From Vibrio hannami (lineage in GTDB: Bacteria; Pseudomonadota; Gammaproteobacteria; Enterobacterales; Vibrionaceae), in NCBI RefSeq assembly GCF_029589055.1, contig NZ_JARQZP010000007.1:248001-312000 (forward strand): 64,000 bases of DNA, in the 5' to 3' direction. Shown here one piece after another: positions 28,646-38,367 of the stretch (position 1 is the first letter of the stretch; the number at the start of each line of letters is the position of its first letter). Both the position numbers and the translations under genes were made by a program. The notes under the pieces were generated by a model. It did no database searches. It worked only from the letters and a program-made list of their open reading frames with translations, and had not been told where the DNA came from.

Positions 28646-28720
28646 TGGCAGGGCTACCTGGATTCGAACCAGGGAATGACGGGATCAAAACCCGTTGCCT
28701 TACCGCTTGGCGATAGCCCT
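28646..28720 (-). tRNA. tRNA-Gln (TTG), copy 2
   Basis: 75 nt, anticodon TTG, encoded CCA. Part of the 540-bp repeat unit. Confidence 0.97.
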
Positions 28721-28750
28721 GCAGAAAAACTCTATGAGTTATTCTAAATA

Positions 28751-28835
28751 TGGTGCGGAAGGAGAGACTTGAACTCTCACACCTTGCGGCGCCAGAACCT
28801 AAATCTGGTGCGTCTACCAATTCCGCCACTTCCGC
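28751..28835 (-). tRNA. tRNA-Leu (TAG), copy 3
   Basis: 85 nt, anticodon TAG, encoded CCA. Part of the 540-bp repeat unit. Confidence 0.97.
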
Positions 28836-28860
28836 AAAATTGTTGTAGAGAGATTTGAGA

Positions 28861-28945
28861 TGGTGCGGAAGGAGAGACTTGAACTCTCACACCTTGCGGC
28901 GCCAGAACCTAAATCTGGTGCGTCTACCAATTCCGCCACTTCCGC
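28861..28945 (-). tRNA. tRNA-Leu (TAG), copy 4
   Basis: 85 nt, anticodon TAG, encoded CCA. Separated from copy 3 by a 25-base spacer that recurs exactly in the next unit. Confidence 0.97.
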
Positions 28946-29005
28946 GTCTCAAATTTTCTACAGGTTTATCAGCTAATTGGTAAAAGCTAATAACCTTTTA
29001 ATAAA

Positions 29006-29082
29006 TGGTGGCTACGACGGGATTTGAACCTGTGACCCCATCATTATGAGTGATGTGCTCTAACCAGCTGAGCTACGTAGCC
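29006..29082 (-). tRNA. tRNA-Met (CAT), copy 1
   Basis: 77 nt with encoded CCA, acceptor GGCTACG/CGTAGCC. The first pair G1-C72 and this acceptor mark an elongator rather than initiator tRNA. Confidence 0.95.
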
Positions 29083-29105
29083 ACTATATGCTTTTCAGCA
29101 AATAA

Positions 29106-29173
29106 TGTCAGAACTATCTGAATTTGAATCAGGGTGATAACTGAGGGATCAAAACCCGTTATCTATTCTGCCA
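29106..29173 (-). pseudogene. tRNA-Gln-derived element lacking the D-arm, copy 2
   Basis: It starts 12 bases after tRNA-Gln copy 3. The closing stem is TGGCAGAA/TTCTGACA (one mismatch). The anticodon-like arm is identical to copy 1, and the T-arm-like hairpin is CTGA/TCAG with loop TTCAAAT. The closing stem differs from copy 1 but still pairs. Confidence 0.75.
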
Positions 29174-29185
29174 TTAACTTAATAA

Positions 29186-29260
29186 TGGCAGGGCTACCTG
29201 GATTCGAACCAGGGAATGACGGGATCAAAACCCGTTGCCTTACCGCTTGGCGATAGCCCT
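29186..29260 (-). tRNA. tRNA-Gln (TTG), copy 3
   Basis: 75 nt, anticodon TTG, encoded CCA. Lies exactly 540 bp from copy 2. Confidence 0.97.
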
Positions 29261-29290
29261 GCAGAAAAACTCAATGAGTTATTCTAAATA

Positions 29291-29375
29291 TGGTGCGGAA
29301 GGAGAGACTTGAACTCTCACACCTTGCGGCGCCAGAACCTAAATCTGGTGCGTCTACCAATTCCGCCACTTCCGC
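29291..29375 (-). tRNA. tRNA-Leu (TAG), copy 5
   Basis: 85 nt, anticodon TAG, encoded CCA. Lies exactly 540 bp from copy 3. Confidence 0.97.
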
Positions 29376-29400
29376 AAAATTGTTGTAGAGAGATTTGAGA

Positions 29401-29485
29401 TGGTGCGGAAGGAGAGACTTGAACTCTCACACCTTGCGGCGCCAGAACCTAAATCTGGTGCGTCTACCAATTCCGCCACTTCCGC
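29401..29485 (-). tRNA. tRNA-Leu (TAG), copy 6
   Basis: 85 nt, anticodon TAG, encoded CCA. Lies exactly 540 bp from copy 4. Confidence 0.97.
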
Positions 29486-29545
29486 GTCTCAAATTTTTCT
29501 ACAGATTTATCAGTCAATTGGTAAAAACTAATAAACTTAAATAAA

Positions 29546-29622
29546 TGGTGGCTACGACGGGATTTGAACCTGTGACCCCATCATTATGAGTGATGTGCTC
29601 TAACCAGCTGAGCTACGTAGCC
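29546..29622 (-). tRNA. tRNA-Met (CAT), copy 2
   Basis: 77 nt elongator tRNA with encoded CCA. Lies exactly 540 bp from copy 1. Confidence 0.95.
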
Positions 29623-29697
29623 ATTCCGTTTGGGCGAAGTAATATAATATAAACTTTACCCTTTGAACAGTACTAATTGTACATATTCAAAAATTAA

Positions 29698-29734
29698 TGT
29701 CAGAACAAGTTAAACTTTGTTATGCCATTAACTT
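29698..29734 (-). pseudogene. Remnant of a tRNA-Gln-derived element
   Basis: Just after tRNA-Gln copy 4 on the minus strand, TGGCATAACAAAG...CTTGTTCTGACA keeps the outer ends of the D-armless element but has lost the anticodon arm. It forms a single hairpin. Confidence 0.55.
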
Positions 29735-29739
29735 AATAA

Positions 29740-29814
29740 TGGCAGGGCTACCTGGATTCGAACCAGGGAATGACGGGATCAAAACCCGTTGCCTTACCGC
29801 TTGGCGATAGCCCT
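29740..29814 (-). tRNA. tRNA-Gln (TTG), copy 4
   Basis: 75 nt, anticodon TTG, encoded CCA. Confidence 0.97.
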
Positions 29815-29858
29815 GCAGAAATACTCAAAGAACTATTTTCTTAAAGCACTCTAAATAA

Positions 29859-29943
29859 TGGTGCGGAAGGAGAGACTTGAACTCTCACACCTTGCGGCGC
29901 CAGAACCTAAATCTGGTGCGTCTACCAATTCCGCCACTTCCGC
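29859..29943 (-). tRNA. tRNA-Leu (TAG), copy 7
   Basis: 85 nt, anticodon TAG, encoded CCA. Second gene of the transcript. Confidence 0.97.
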
Positions 29944-29981
29944 ATTATTTCCTAAAGACTTTCGAGAAAGCACTTAGGAAA

Positions 29982-30058
29982 TGGTGGCTACGACGGGATT
30001 TGAACCTGTGACCCCATCATTATGAGTGATGTGCTCTAACCAGCTGAGCTACGTAGCC
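29982..30058 (-). tRNA. tRNA-Met (CAT), copy 3
   Basis: 77 nt elongator tRNA with encoded CCA. First gene of the transcript. Confidence 0.95.
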
Positions 30059-30113
30059 ATTCCTAATTTTTGTCTTTGGCTCTTAAGTTGCCTCAGTGCC
30101 GAAGACGGAGCGC

Positions 30114-30142
30114 ATTATGCGTATCTGTAGGAAAACCGTCAA
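30114..30142 (-). promoter_or_regulatory. Promoter of the tRNA cluster
   Basis: On the minus strand, TTGACG (30142-30137), a 17-base spacer, then CATAAT (30119-30114), followed by the GC-rich discriminator GCGCTCC. That pattern is typical of stringently controlled stable-RNA promoters. No other promoter of this quality was seen inside the cluster. Confidence 0.88.
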
Positions 30143-30270
30143 CTACTTTTTTTAATAAAATGCATTTCAGCGACTGTTCGAGTCTTTTTTAAACAAAACG
30201 CCCTATTTATACCCAAAAAGTCTCAATAAAATTAACATCATTGGAAAGAAAATTAGGCAATAGGCAATGT

Positions 30271-30303
30271 TCTCGTTCCCACGCTCTGCGTGGTAATGCA
30301 TAC
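30271..30303. repeat. REP-like palindrome, left member of an inverted pair
   Basis: TCTCGTTCCCACGC, TCT, GCGTGG, TAATGCATAC. It faces a second copy at 30396-30422 with an AT-rich spacer of about 90 bp. Confidence 0.75.
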
Positions 30304-30395
30304 ACGTAGTATGGCTATATGAACATGTTTTCTTTTTGGTATCTATAATTCTTTAGATATTGATAGATTAGTTGAGAAATTTATAGTCAGATATG

Positions 30396-30422
30396 AATTC
30401 CCACGCCGGAGCGTGGGAACTA
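30396..30422. repeat. REP-like palindrome, right member of an inverted pair
   Basis: AATTCCCACGCCGGAGCGTGGGAACTA, read in two halves: AATTCCCACGC and GCGTGGGAACTA. It is the reverse-oriented partner of 30271-30303. No gene lies in the 430-bp gap between the tRNA cluster and ychF. Confidence 0.75.
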
Positions 30423-30425
30423 GGG

Positions 30426-30452
30426 AAAAAGAGCCGTTCACCGACTCTTTTT
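30426..30452 (-). terminator. Terminator after ychF
   Basis: AAAAAGAG and CTCTTTTT close a stem that continues as CG/CG around a five-base loop; read on the minus strand it ends in T5. Confidence 0.75.
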
Positions 30453-30488
30453 ACGCAATTAATTACTGTTAATGCGCAGAAACGACCA

Positions 30489-31580
30489 TTAAACGTTAAA
30501 GCGGAAATGCACGACATCGCCATCTTTTACGATGTAATCTTTGCCTTCAAGACGCCATTTACCTGCTTCTTTTGCACCGCTTTCGCCGCTGTACTCGATA
30601 AAGTCGTCATAACCAACAACTTCTGCGCGGATAAAGCCTTTTTCAAAGTCTGTGTGGATCTTACCAGCAGACTGTGGAGCTGTAGCGCCAATTGGAATTG
30701 TCCATGCGCGTACTTCTTTAACACCAGCAGTAAAGTACGTCTGAAGGGCAAGAAGTTCGTAACCAGAACGAATTACGCGGTTAAGACCTGGTTCTTCGAT
30801 GCCCATATCAGCAAGGAACTCTTCACGGTCTTCGTCTTCAAGTTCAGACAGTTCAGATTCAATTGCAGCACAAACAGGAACAACAACCGCATTTTCTTTA
30901 GCTGCGTGTTCACGAACCTGATCAAGGAATGGGTTATCTTCGAAACCATCTTCATTTACGTTTGCAATGTACATGGTTGGCTTAAGTGTCAGGAAGTTCA
31001 GGTAGCCAACTGCTGCAAGCTCTTCTTTAGCTAGTTCAACACTACGCGCCATGCCGCCTTCAGTTAGTACAGGAAGCAGTTTTTCCAGAACAGTGATTTC
31101 GAATTTTGCATCTTTATCACCGCCTTTTGCTCGTTTAGCCTGTCGTTGAATAGCACGCTCACAGGTATCAAGGTCAGCAAGTGCAAGTTCCAGGTTGATA
31201 ATCTCGATATCCTCAAGAGGTGAGATCTTACCTGCAACGTGAACGATGTTTTCATTCTCGAAACAACGAACAACGTGACCGATTGCATCTGTTTCACGGA
31301 TGTTAGCCAGGAATTTGTTACCCAGACCTTCACCTTTTGAAGCACCGGCAACCAGTCCAGCGATATCTACGAACTCCATTGTGGTTGGCAGAACACGTTG
31401 TGGGTTAACGATTTTTGCCAGAGCGTCCAGACGAAGATCTGGCACAGGAACAACACCTGTGTTTGGCTCGATAGTACAGAACGGGAAGTTTGCCGCTTCG
31501 ATACCCGCTTTTGTTAGTGCATTAAACAGGGTTGATTTACCTACGTTAGGCAGACCAACGATGCCACATTTAAAACCCAT
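30489..31580 (-). CDS. ychF: Ribosome-binding ATPase YchF (Obg-related)
   Basis: A 363-residue OLA1/YchF protein that prefers ATP and binds ribosomes. It has P-loop GLPNVGKST (9-17), switch [17 protein letters not shown], a coiled-coil insert around ACERAIQ-like [13 protein letters not shown], and a C-terminal TGS domain. It follows pth at ten bases, the usual arrangement. Confidence 0.96.
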   Translation of the reverse strand: MGFKCGIVGLPNVGKSTLFNALTKAGIEAANFPFCTIEPNTGVVPVPDLRLDALAKIVNPQRVLPTTMEFVDIAGLVAGASKGEGLGNKFLANIRETDAIGHVVRCFENENIVHVAGKISPLEDIEIINLELALADLDTCERAIQRQAKRAKGGDKDAKFEITVLEKLLPVLTEGGMARSVELAKEELAAVGYLNFLTLKPTMYIANVNEDGFEDNPFLDQVREHAAKENAVVVPVCAAIESELSELEDEDREEFLADMGIEEPGLNRVIRSGYELLALQTYFTAGVKEVRAWTIPIGATAPQSAGKIHTDFEKGFIRAEVVGYDDFIEYSGESGAKEAGKWRLEGKDYIVKDGDVVHFRFNV

Positions 31581-31590
31581 GATAGTAACC

Positions 31591-32181
31591 TTATTCTGCT
31601 TTGAATGTATGTAAACGGTTTTGTGCTTTAGTTAAGCCGTCTTTTAGCAATATGTCGAGGCTGCGAACAGACTCATCGACAACAGCATCAAGGCACTCCT
31701 GCTCTTTTGTCGGCGCCTTACCTAACACATAACCGGATACTTTGTCTCGATGTCCGGGATGGCCTATGCCTATCCTCAGACGGTAAAATTCTTTGTTATT
31801 TCCAAGCTTACTGATGGTGTCCTTTAAGCCATTATGACCACCGTGACCACCACCTTTCTTGAACTTACCAACACCCGGAGGCAGATCAAGCTCGTCGTGA
31901 GCGACCATGATCTCTTCTGGCTTGATCTGATAAAACTTTGCTAATGCAGCAATGGATTTACCGGAAAGGTTCATAAATGTTGTTGGTATCAGAAGACGAA
32001 GATCGTGACCGTTTGCCATGATTCGACCCGTCTGACCAAAAAACTTCGGTTCATTTTTCAGAGTTACGTTATGAACTCTCGCCAACTCTTCGATAACCCA
32101 TGCGCCTGCATTGTGTCGGGTTCTGGCATATTCTGGCCCTGGATTGGCAAGACCAACCAGCAATTTTATCTCTTGGCTCAA
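31591..32181 (-). CDS. pth: Peptidyl-tRNA hydrolase, TTG start
   Basis: A 196-residue enzyme that releases peptides from tRNAs that drop off ribosomes. The catalytic His is H23 in ARTRHNAG, the Asn lies in FMNLSGK and the Asp in [11 protein letters not shown]. Homology begins at [17 protein letters not shown], whose start codon is TTG at 32181 with GAGAG about ten bases upstream. The open frame runs 16 codons further to an ATG at 32229, but that extension is not conserved. Confidence 0.93.
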   Translation of the reverse strand: MSQEIKLLVGLANPGPEYARTRHNAGAWVIEELARVHNVTLKNEPKFFGQTGRIMANGHDLRLLIPTTFMNLSGKSIAALAKFYQIKPEEIMVAHDELDLPPGVGKFKKGGGHGGHNGLKDTISKLGNNKEFYRLRIGIGHPGHRDKVSGYVLGKAPTKEQECLDAVVDESVRSLDILLKDGLTKAQNRLHTFKAE

Positions 32182-32288
32182 GGCTAGGATCTCTCTTGGA
32201 ATAGAAAAAAGCGCCGTATGGTAGCACACATTCTGGGTTGCAGGCTACAGGTGACGGGTTACAGAAATTATGACTAAACGAAACAAAA

Positions 32289-32311
32289 CACCCGGCTTAA
32301 TTGGCCGGGCG
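32289..32311 (-). terminator. Terminator after prs
   Basis: On the minus strand CGCCCGGC, loop, GCCGGGTG is followed by TTTTGTTT. It separates prs from pth. Confidence 0.85.
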
Positions 32312-32373
32312 TTTGAGTATGGTGAGATTACAAAACCTGTCGCTTGTAGCGACGCGTCCAGTAACCTTATGCC

Positions 32374-33324
32374 TTACTTAGAGTTAAACATTGCTGAGAT
32401 AGACTCTTCGTTGCTGATACGACGAATTGCTTCTGCCAGCATGCTTGATAGTGTTAGCTGAGTAACTTTACCTGTTGCAGCCATCTCTTTAGTTAGAGAG
32501 ATAGAGTCTGTAACGATCACCTGGTCAAGAACAGAGTTCTTGATGTTCTTAACGGCGTTACCAGAGAATACAGGGTGAGTTGCGTAAGCGAATACTCGCT
32601 TAGCACCACGCTCTTTCAGAGCTTCAGCTGCTTTACACAGTGTGCCGCCTGTGTCGATCATGTCATCTACGATAACGCAGTCACGGCCTTCAACTTCACC
32701 GATAAGGTTCATTACTTCAGATACGTTTGCACGAGGACGACGCTTGTCTACGATAGCGATGTCGATGTTACCCAGAGCTTTTGCTGTTGCGCGTGCACGT
32801 ACAACACCACCAAGGTCAGGTGAAACAACCACAGGATCTTCCAGACCACGAGTTAGCATGTCATCCAGTAGCACAGGAGTACCGAAGATGTTATCTACAG
32901 GAACATCGAAGAAGCCCTGAATTTGCTCAGCGTGAAGGTCAATGGTAAGAACGCGGTCAACACCTACGTTAGAAAGGAAGTCAGCAATAACTTTAGCTGT
33001 AATTGGCACACGAGCAGAACGTACACGACGATCCTGACGAGCATAGCCAAAGTATGGGATTACAGCTGTGATACGGCCTGCTGAAGCACGACGCATTGCG
33101 TCGATCATTACCACTAACTCCATTAGGTTGTCGTTAGTTGGTGCACATGTTGATTGGATAATGAAAACATCACTACCACGAACGTTTTCGTTAATTTGTA
33201 CAGCAATTTCGCCATCTGAGAATCGGTCTACAGTTGCATCACCAAGGGAGATGTATAGGCGGTCAGCAATACGTTGTGCTAGTTCGGGAGTAGCGTTACC
33301 AGCAAAAAGCTTCATATCAGGCAC
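32374..33324 (-). CDS. prs: Ribose-phosphate pyrophosphokinase, GTG start
   Basis: A 316-residue enzyme that makes PRPP from ribose-5-phosphate and ATP for nucleotide, His and Trp synthesis. Present are the flexible-loop region YARQDRR, the PRPP-binding motif [18 protein letters not shown], and [11 protein letters not shown]. It starts with GTG ([15 protein letters not shown]), as in E. coli. It lies downstream of ispE in the usual lolB-ispE-prs order. Confidence 0.97.
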   Translation of the reverse strand: MPDMKLFAGNATPELAQRIADRLYISLGDATVDRFSDGEIAVQINENVRGSDVFIIQSTCAPTNDNLMELVVMIDAMRRASAGRITAVIPYFGYARQDRRVRSARVPITAKVIADFLSNVGVDRVLTIDLHAEQIQGFFDVPVDNIFGTPVLLDDMLTRGLEDPVVVSPDLGGVVRARATAKALGNIDIAIVDKRRPRANVSEVMNLIGEVEGRDCVIVDDMIDTGGTLCKAAEALKERGAKRVFAYATHPVFSGNAVKNIKNSVLDQVIVTDSISLTKEMAATGKVTQLTLSSMLAEAIRRISNEESISAMFNSK

Positions 33325-33354
33325 GGTGGAAACCTCAAGGTTGCGTCCAGTTTT

Positions 33355-34227
33355 TTAAATCGGTTGGATGATGTCTGATTTATATTCAGACAGTCTCTTA
33401 CTCAAAGGTGAAATATTTTTCCCCTGAGCAACAAATGCAGAGACATCGTCAGGAAGTTGTTTACGGGCATTTTCTGCGCTAGTTTTGCTTGAAAATTCAG
33501 CAAAAACGCATGATCCGGTACCCGTCAATCTTGACGGCGCGTATTGTAGCAGCCATGAAAGTTGCTTATCAACCTCTGGATACGTTAATCGTACGATTTT
33601 TTCGCAATCGTTTTCGTATGATCCAGTTAACAATTCGGTACAGCCTCGCTTTGGCGTGTTACGAGTGAGCTCTGGATGATTAAAAATTTCTGCTGTCGAG
33701 ATACTGACATCCGGCCTTACAACCAGATACCATTTTTCGTCAGGGCTCACTTTTTCAAGTTTTTCACCCACACCTTCGGCGAAAGCGGCGAAACCACGTA
33801 CAAATACCGGAACGTCTGCCCCTAGCTTTAAGCCAATTTCTGCTAGTTCATCTTCTGAAAGGTTGGTTTGCCATAAATAGTTAAGAGCCACCAGAGCCGT
33901 AGCTGCATTAGAAGAACCACCACCAATGCCGCCCCCCATTGGAAGGATCTTCTTTAGATCTATTGTTGCACCAAATCGACAGCTAGCCTTGTTTTGCAAT
34001 GCTTTAGCGGCCTTCCATATCAGGTTGTCTTCTACGGCAAGATCCTTAATTTCAGGCGTTATAACTATTTCTGGTTCTTTTGTTGCCTGAATGGTCAGTT
34101 CGTCACCATAATCGAGAAACTGAAATAGCGTTTGTAAGTCATGATAACCATTGTCACGACGGCCAGTGATATATAAGAAAAGGTTGAGTTTAGCCGGAGA
34201 AGGCCAATAAGTAGTGCCCTGGATCAT
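33355..34227 (-). CDS. ispE: 4-diphosphocytidyl-2-C-methyl-D-erythritol kinase
   Basis: A 290-residue GHMP kinase of the non-mevalonate isoprenoid pathway. The N-terminal [13 protein letters not shown] and the ATP loop [16 protein letters not shown] are diagnostic. The ATG at 34227 begins two bases after the lolB stop. An in-frame GTG at 34242 would overlap lolB and has no ribosome-binding site, so I prefer the ATG. Confidence 0.95.
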   Translation of the reverse strand: MIQGTTYWPSPAKLNLFLYITGRRDNGYHDLQTLFQFLDYGDELTIQATKEPEIVITPEIKDLAVEDNLIWKAAKALQNKASCRFGATIDLKKILPMGGGIGGGSSNAATALVALNYLWQTNLSEDELAEIGLKLGADVPVFVRGFAAFAEGVGEKLEKVSPDEKWYLVVRPDVSISTAEIFNHPELTRNTPKRGCTELLTGSYENDCEKIVRLTYPEVDKQLSWLLQYAPSRLTGTGSCVFAEFSSKTSAENARKQLPDDVSAFVAQGKNISPLSKRLSEYKSDIIQPI

Positions 34228-34229
34228 GG

Positions 34230-34832
34230 TTAAATTTTCCACTTAGATACAACAATTTTTAATGAAGTGTCACTTTGAGTCAGATTCATCGCATAGGGTA
34301 GCGGTATGCTATTTACTGCCTGGTAGCTGGTGTATTCAAGGTTCCAGAACTGACTGCCAAGCTTCTTTGATAGTGATGAAAGAGTATTGGTATCTTGTTT
34401 TAACACGAAGTCATCTGCCTCAGTTGGCCGGCCTTTTAACCAATCCTGCATATAGGTAACCGGGATAACCAGCCCGGTTAACTTGTATACCAGCATAGTG
34501 GCGTTTTTATCCTGATATTCATTACCGTCGATATCGATAACCGTTGCGCCTTCCGGTGTCATTGTCAGGTTAAGTACGGTTTTTCCAAGAAAGGTGGTTA
34601 AACGAAGTTGGCTTTTGTCAGGAGAATGGTTCCAGATAAAATTCAGGCTCTGCTTTACATCCGGACTTTTATAGCCAAGTTTACCGGATGCCTGAAAATG
34701 GTCTATTTGTGCTAGCAGCCCCTCATGCTTCTGCCACTCTACACTTAGAGTTGATTCTTTTGGCGCAGTTTCACAGGCGGTAAGTAACAAAACGGGGAAC
34801 AAACAGAGAAAAAATCGAAATAGAGTCTTCAT
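34230..34832 (-). CDS. lolB: Outer-membrane lipoprotein receptor LolB
   Basis: A 200-residue lipoprotein that takes lipoproteins from LolA and places them in the outer membrane. Signal peptide with lipobox LTAC. The mature part is a half-barrel with the family's [20 protein letters not shown] and [18 protein letters not shown] segments. The ATG at 34832 ([14 protein letters not shown]) gives a proper signal peptide; the longer frame does not. It is divergent from hemA, as in E. coli. Confidence 0.94.
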   Translation of the reverse strand: MKTLFRFFLCLFPVLLLTACETAPKESTLSVEWQKHEGLLAQIDHFQASGKLGYKSPDVKQSLNFIWNHSPDKSQLRLTTFLGKTVLNLTMTPEGATVIDIDGNEYQDKNATMLVYKLTGLVIPVTYMQDWLKGRPTEADDFVLKQDTNTLSSLSKKLGSQFWNLEYTSYQAVNSIPLPYAMNLTQSDTSLKIVVSKWKI

Positions 34833-35108
34833 TAGCGGCAAAAAATCAGCTGAACGTATTAGCTGCAAACTATACCACTCAATCCAAATGAAAATAAGTC
34901 TCAGGTTATTTGCGTGTCAAATGAGCATTTTCTATTATTTCCTAACCCTTTAGGGGTAATTCTTCAGAACTGTGCTGTACAGATACCGCACACAGACGGT
35001 TTTAGGTCACGAACTAAGGAAAACAGTGAAGCAACGCACTTTTATTAGATTGAGCCATCAAGTAAAATTCCTTCTTTGTCTGTGTTCCAAATCGAGAATT
35101 CTATACAC

Positions 35109-36374
35109 ATGTCTTTGCTTGCTATTGGTATCAATCACAATACAGCGTCGGTTGAGTTGCGAGAAAAGGTTGCTTTTTCACCAGAAAAATTAACTGAAGC
35201 GCATAAACAATTAGAATCAGATGCAAATGTAAATAGCGGCGTAATTGTCTCTACCTGTAATCGTACAGAAATTTATTGCGACGTTAAGAAAGCTTGCAAG
35301 AATAAGGTTATCGATTGGTTGACTCAGTTTCATCAAATCACTCCTGAAGAGCTTATGTCCAGCCTCTATATCCACGAGGAGCAGGCTGCGATTAAACATC
35401 TGATGAGAGTATCCTGTGGCCTTGACTCACTTGTATTGGGTGAGCCTCAAATCCTTGGGCAGGTTAAACAAGCTTATACCAGTGCGCGTGAATACAAAGC
35501 TGTTGATGGCACGATGGAGAAGCTGTTCCAGAAAACCTTTTCGGTGGCTAAACGTGTAAGAACAGAAACCGAAATAGGTGGTGCCGCAGTTTCTGTGGCT
35601 TATGCGGCCTGTACGTTAGCGAAACATATCTTTGAGTCGTTGAGTGAATCTACGGTTCTTCTTGTTGGTGCTGGCGAAACAATTGAGCTTGTGGCTAAGC
35701 ATCTTGCAGACAACGGCTGTGAGAGTATGATTGTCGCCAACCGAACCCGAGAGCGGGCGCTTGGTTTAGCTGAAGAGTTCAACGCTGAAGTTATCAGCCT
35801 TTCTGAAATTCCTGAGCACTTACATCGCGCCGATATTGTTATTAGTTCGACAGCCAGTCCACTGCCTATTATTGGTAAAGGTATGGTTGAAACCGCTATC
35901 AAACAGCGTAGACATCAACCCATGTTGATCGTAGATATTGCGGTTCCTCGAGATGTTGAGCAGCAAGTAGGTGAGTTGAGGGACGTTTATCTATATACTG
36001 TCGACGATTTGCAATCTATCGTTGAGCAAAATATAGAACAACGAAAAGTAGAAGCTATCGAAGCTGAAGCAATTGTAACCGAAGAGAGTGCCGCATTTAT
36101 GACATGGCTTCGCTCCCTTCAGGCTGTCGATAGTATTAGGGATTTCCGCACTGCAGCAAATGAGACCAGAGAAGAGCTTTTGACTAAAAGCCTTCAGAGT
36201 TTGCAGTCAGGTGGTGATCCAGAGAAAGTACTGCTAGAACTAAGCAATAAGTTAACTAACAAGCTTATCCATGCTCCTACACGAGCCCTGCAACAGGCGG
36301 CTGAACGAGGTGAGCCTGATAAGCTTTCTGTCATAAGACAGGCTTTAGGTCTAGAGGACCTACAACAGAATTAA
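35109..36374 (+). CDS. hemA: Glutamyl-tRNA reductase
   Basis: A 421-residue NADPH enzyme that commits glutamyl-tRNA to tetrapyrrole synthesis. The catalytic Cys is C50 in STCNRTEIY. The NADPH domain has [13 protein letters not shown], and a long dimerisation helix forms the C-terminus. The ATG at 35109 ([15 protein letters not shown]) matches the family start; the frame upstream is not conserved. Followed by prfA after eight bases. Confidence 0.96.
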   Translation: MSLLAIGINHNTASVELREKVAFSPEKLTEAHKQLESDANVNSGVIVSTCNRTEIYCDVKKACKNKVIDWLTQFHQITPEELMSSLYIHEEQAAIKHLMRVSCGLDSLVLGEPQILGQVKQAYTSAREYKAVDGTMEKLFQKTFSVAKRVRTETEIGGAAVSVAYAACTLAKHIFESLSESTVLLVGAGETIELVAKHLADNGCESMIVANRTRERALGLAEEFNAEVISLSEIPEHLHRADIVISSTASPLPIIGKGMVETAIKQRRHQPMLIVDIAVPRDVEQQVGELRDVYLYTVDDLQSIVEQNIEQRKVEAIEAEAIVTEESAAFMTWLRSLQAVDSIRDFRTAANETREELLTKSLQSLQSGGDPEKVLLELSNKLTNKLIHAPTRALQQAAERGEPDKLSVIRQALGLEDLQQN

Positions 36375-36382
36375 AGAAGATT

Positions 36383-37471
36383 ATGAAACCGTCCATTCTA
36401 ACTAAGCTGGAAACCCTTGTAGAACGATATGAGGAAGTTCAGCATCTTCTTGGTGATCCTGAAATTATAGGTGACCAAGACAAATTTCGTGCTTTATCTA
36501 AAGAATATTCTCAGCTGGAAGAAGTGACTAAGTGCTTCCAGTCATACCAACAGGCTCAGGAAGATCTGCTTGCTGCTGAGGAAATGGCAAACGAAGACGA
36601 TGAAGAAATGCGCGAAATGGCGCAGGAAGAGATCAAAGAATCTAAAGCGGCAATCGAGCGCCTGGCCGATGAGCTGCAGATTCTGCTGCTGCCTAAAGAT
36701 CCAAATGACGAGCGTAACTGCTTCCTGGAAATCCGTGCCGGTGCCGGTGGTGATGAAGCAGGAATTTTCGCGGGTGATCTGTTCCGTATGTACAGTAAAT
36801 ATGCGGAAAAGCAGGGCTGGCGCATTGAAGTCATGAGCTCTAACGAATCAGAGCAGGGTGGCTATAAAGAGATGATCGCTAAGGTTAATGGCGATGGTGC
36901 ATACGGTATCCTTAAGTTTGAATCTGGCGGCCACCGTGTTCAGCGTGTACCTGCTACAGAGTCTCAGGGGCGTGTTCATACATCAGCTTGTACTGTAGCG
37001 GTTATGGCGGAGATCCCTGAAGCGGATCTGCCGGAAATTAAAGCGGCAGACCTGAAGATTGATACCTTCCGTGCATCAGGTGCTGGTGGTCAGCACGTAA
37101 ACACCACGGACTCTGCAATCCGTATTACTCACTTACCAACCGGTACAGTAGTAGAGTGTCAGGATGAGCGTTCTCAGCACAAAAACAAAGCGAAAGCGAT
37201 GTCTGTACTTGCAGCCCGAATCGTACAGGCTGAACAGGAGCGTCGTGCAGCAGAAGTTTCTGATACAAGACGTAACCTTTTAGGTAGTGGTGACCGAAGT
37301 GACCGTATCCGCACCTATAACTATCCTCAGGGTCGTGTTTCTGACCACCGTATCAACCTTACGCTTTACCGTCTGAATGAAGTTATGGAAGGCGACCTGC
37401 AGAGCTTGGTTGATCCTGTACTTCAGGAGCATCAGGCTGATCAGCTAGCGGCTCTTGCGGAACAAAACTAA
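36383..37471 (+). CDS. prfA: Peptide chain release factor 1
   Basis: A 362-residue factor that ends translation at UAA and UAG. The GGQ motif is in [16 protein letters not shown], and the PxT-type codon-recognition region includes [18 protein letters not shown]. It lies between hemA and prmC, whose product methylates the GGQ glutamine. Confidence 0.97.
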   Translation: MKPSILTKLETLVERYEEVQHLLGDPEIIGDQDKFRALSKEYSQLEEVTKCFQSYQQAQEDLLAAEEMANEDDEEMREMAQEEIKESKAAIERLADELQILLLPKDPNDERNCFLEIRAGAGGDEAGIFAGDLFRMYSKYAEKQGWRIEVMSSNESEQGGYKEMIAKVNGDGAYGILKFESGGHRVQRVPATESQGRVHTSACTVAVMAEIPEADLPEIKAADLKIDTFRASGAGGQHVNTTDSAIRITHLPTGTVVECQDERSQHKNKAKAMSVLAARIVQAEQERRAAEVSDTRRNLLGSGDRSDRIRTYNYPQGRVSDHRINLTLYRLNEVMEGDLQSLVDPVLQEHQADQLAALAEQN

Positions 37472-37475
37472 TTTA

Positions 37476-38330
37476 ATGGATACACAACCCTCCATTGAGC
37501 AATCTCTGAAGGCGGCTATTGCGGAACTACAGTTAAGTGGAACCGAATCGCCGTCTTTGGATGCAGCGGTACTTCTTTGCCACGTTCTGGACAAACCAAG
37601 AAGCTATCTACTCACCTGGCCTGATAAAGCGCTGGATGAATCGCAGCAGAAATCTTTCCGCCTATTATTAGACCGTCGGATTTCTGGCGAACCTATCGCG
37701 TACATTACCGGAGAGAGAGAGTTCTGGTCTCTTCCTTTGAAAGTTTCTCCTTCTACATTGATACCAAGACCGGATACTGAGAGGTTGGTAGAACTGGCGC
37801 TGGATAAAGCCCCGCAAGGTGTGGCCTCAATTCTTGATCTAGGCACAGGTACAGGTGCTATTGCTCTTGCTTTAGCTTCTGAGCTACCTACTGCGAATGT
37901 TGTTGGTATTGATATCAGGCAAGAAGCTCAGCGCCTGGCAACTGAAAACGCTAGTAACCTTGGAATCAAAAACTGTCGTTTTCTTCAGGGCAGTTGGTTT
38001 GAGCCTGTTGAAAACGGAACAAAGTTTGCTTTAATTGTTTCAAATCCGCCGTATATAGAAAAAGACGACCCGCATTTGACGCAGGGAGATGTTCGTTTTG
38101 AACCACTTTCTGCTCTGGTTGCGGAAGAGAAAGGTCTTGCGGATATCAGGCACATTGCAACAGAGGCACGGGTTCATATTGATACCGGCGGTTGGTTGAT
38201 GTTTGAACACGGTTTTGAACAGGGGTCAGATGTTCGTAACTTGATGAAAGAATTAGGTTACAGCGATGTGTCTACAGAAAAAGATTATGCCGGAAACGAT
38301 CGAGTGACCATGGGTCAGTTTTTCGGTTAA
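37476..38330 (+). CDS. prmC: Release-factor glutamine methyltransferase
   Basis: A 284-residue SAM methyltransferase acting on the GGQ Gln of RF1 and RF2. The SAM motif is ILDLGTGTGAIALALA and the catalytic NPPY motif appears as VSNPPYIE. ATG at 37476 begins four bases after the prfA stop. Confidence 0.96.
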   Translation: MDTQPSIEQSLKAAIAELQLSGTESPSLDAAVLLCHVLDKPRSYLLTWPDKALDESQQKSFRLLLDRRISGEPIAYITGEREFWSLPLKVSPSTLIPRPDTERLVELALDKAPQGVASILDLGTGTGAIALALASELPTANVVGIDIRQEAQRLATENASNLGIKNCRFLQGSWFEPVENGTKFALIVSNPPYIEKDDPHLTQGDVRFEPLSALVAEEKGLADIRHIATEARVHIDTGGWLMFEHGFEQGSDVRNLMKELGYSDVSTEKDYAGNDRVTMGQFFG

Positions 38331-38367
38331 GAGAAGTATCAGGACAAAATAAAATAAGCGAGAACAA

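Noticed and set aside
28061..28829. Short open frames across the tRNA genes (MAELVDAPDLGSGAARCESS type)
   Set aside because: They are translations of tRNA-Leu and tRNA-Gln sequence, a well-known annotation artefact.
28186..30058. Regularly spaced direct repeats that look like a CRISPR array
   Set aside because: The repeats are 75-85 bp and fold as tRNAs with correct anticodons and CCA ends. Spacers between them are themselves repeated.
30393..31034. A 213-residue plus-strand frame
   Set aside because: It lies antisense to ychF and is explained by codon bias of that gene.
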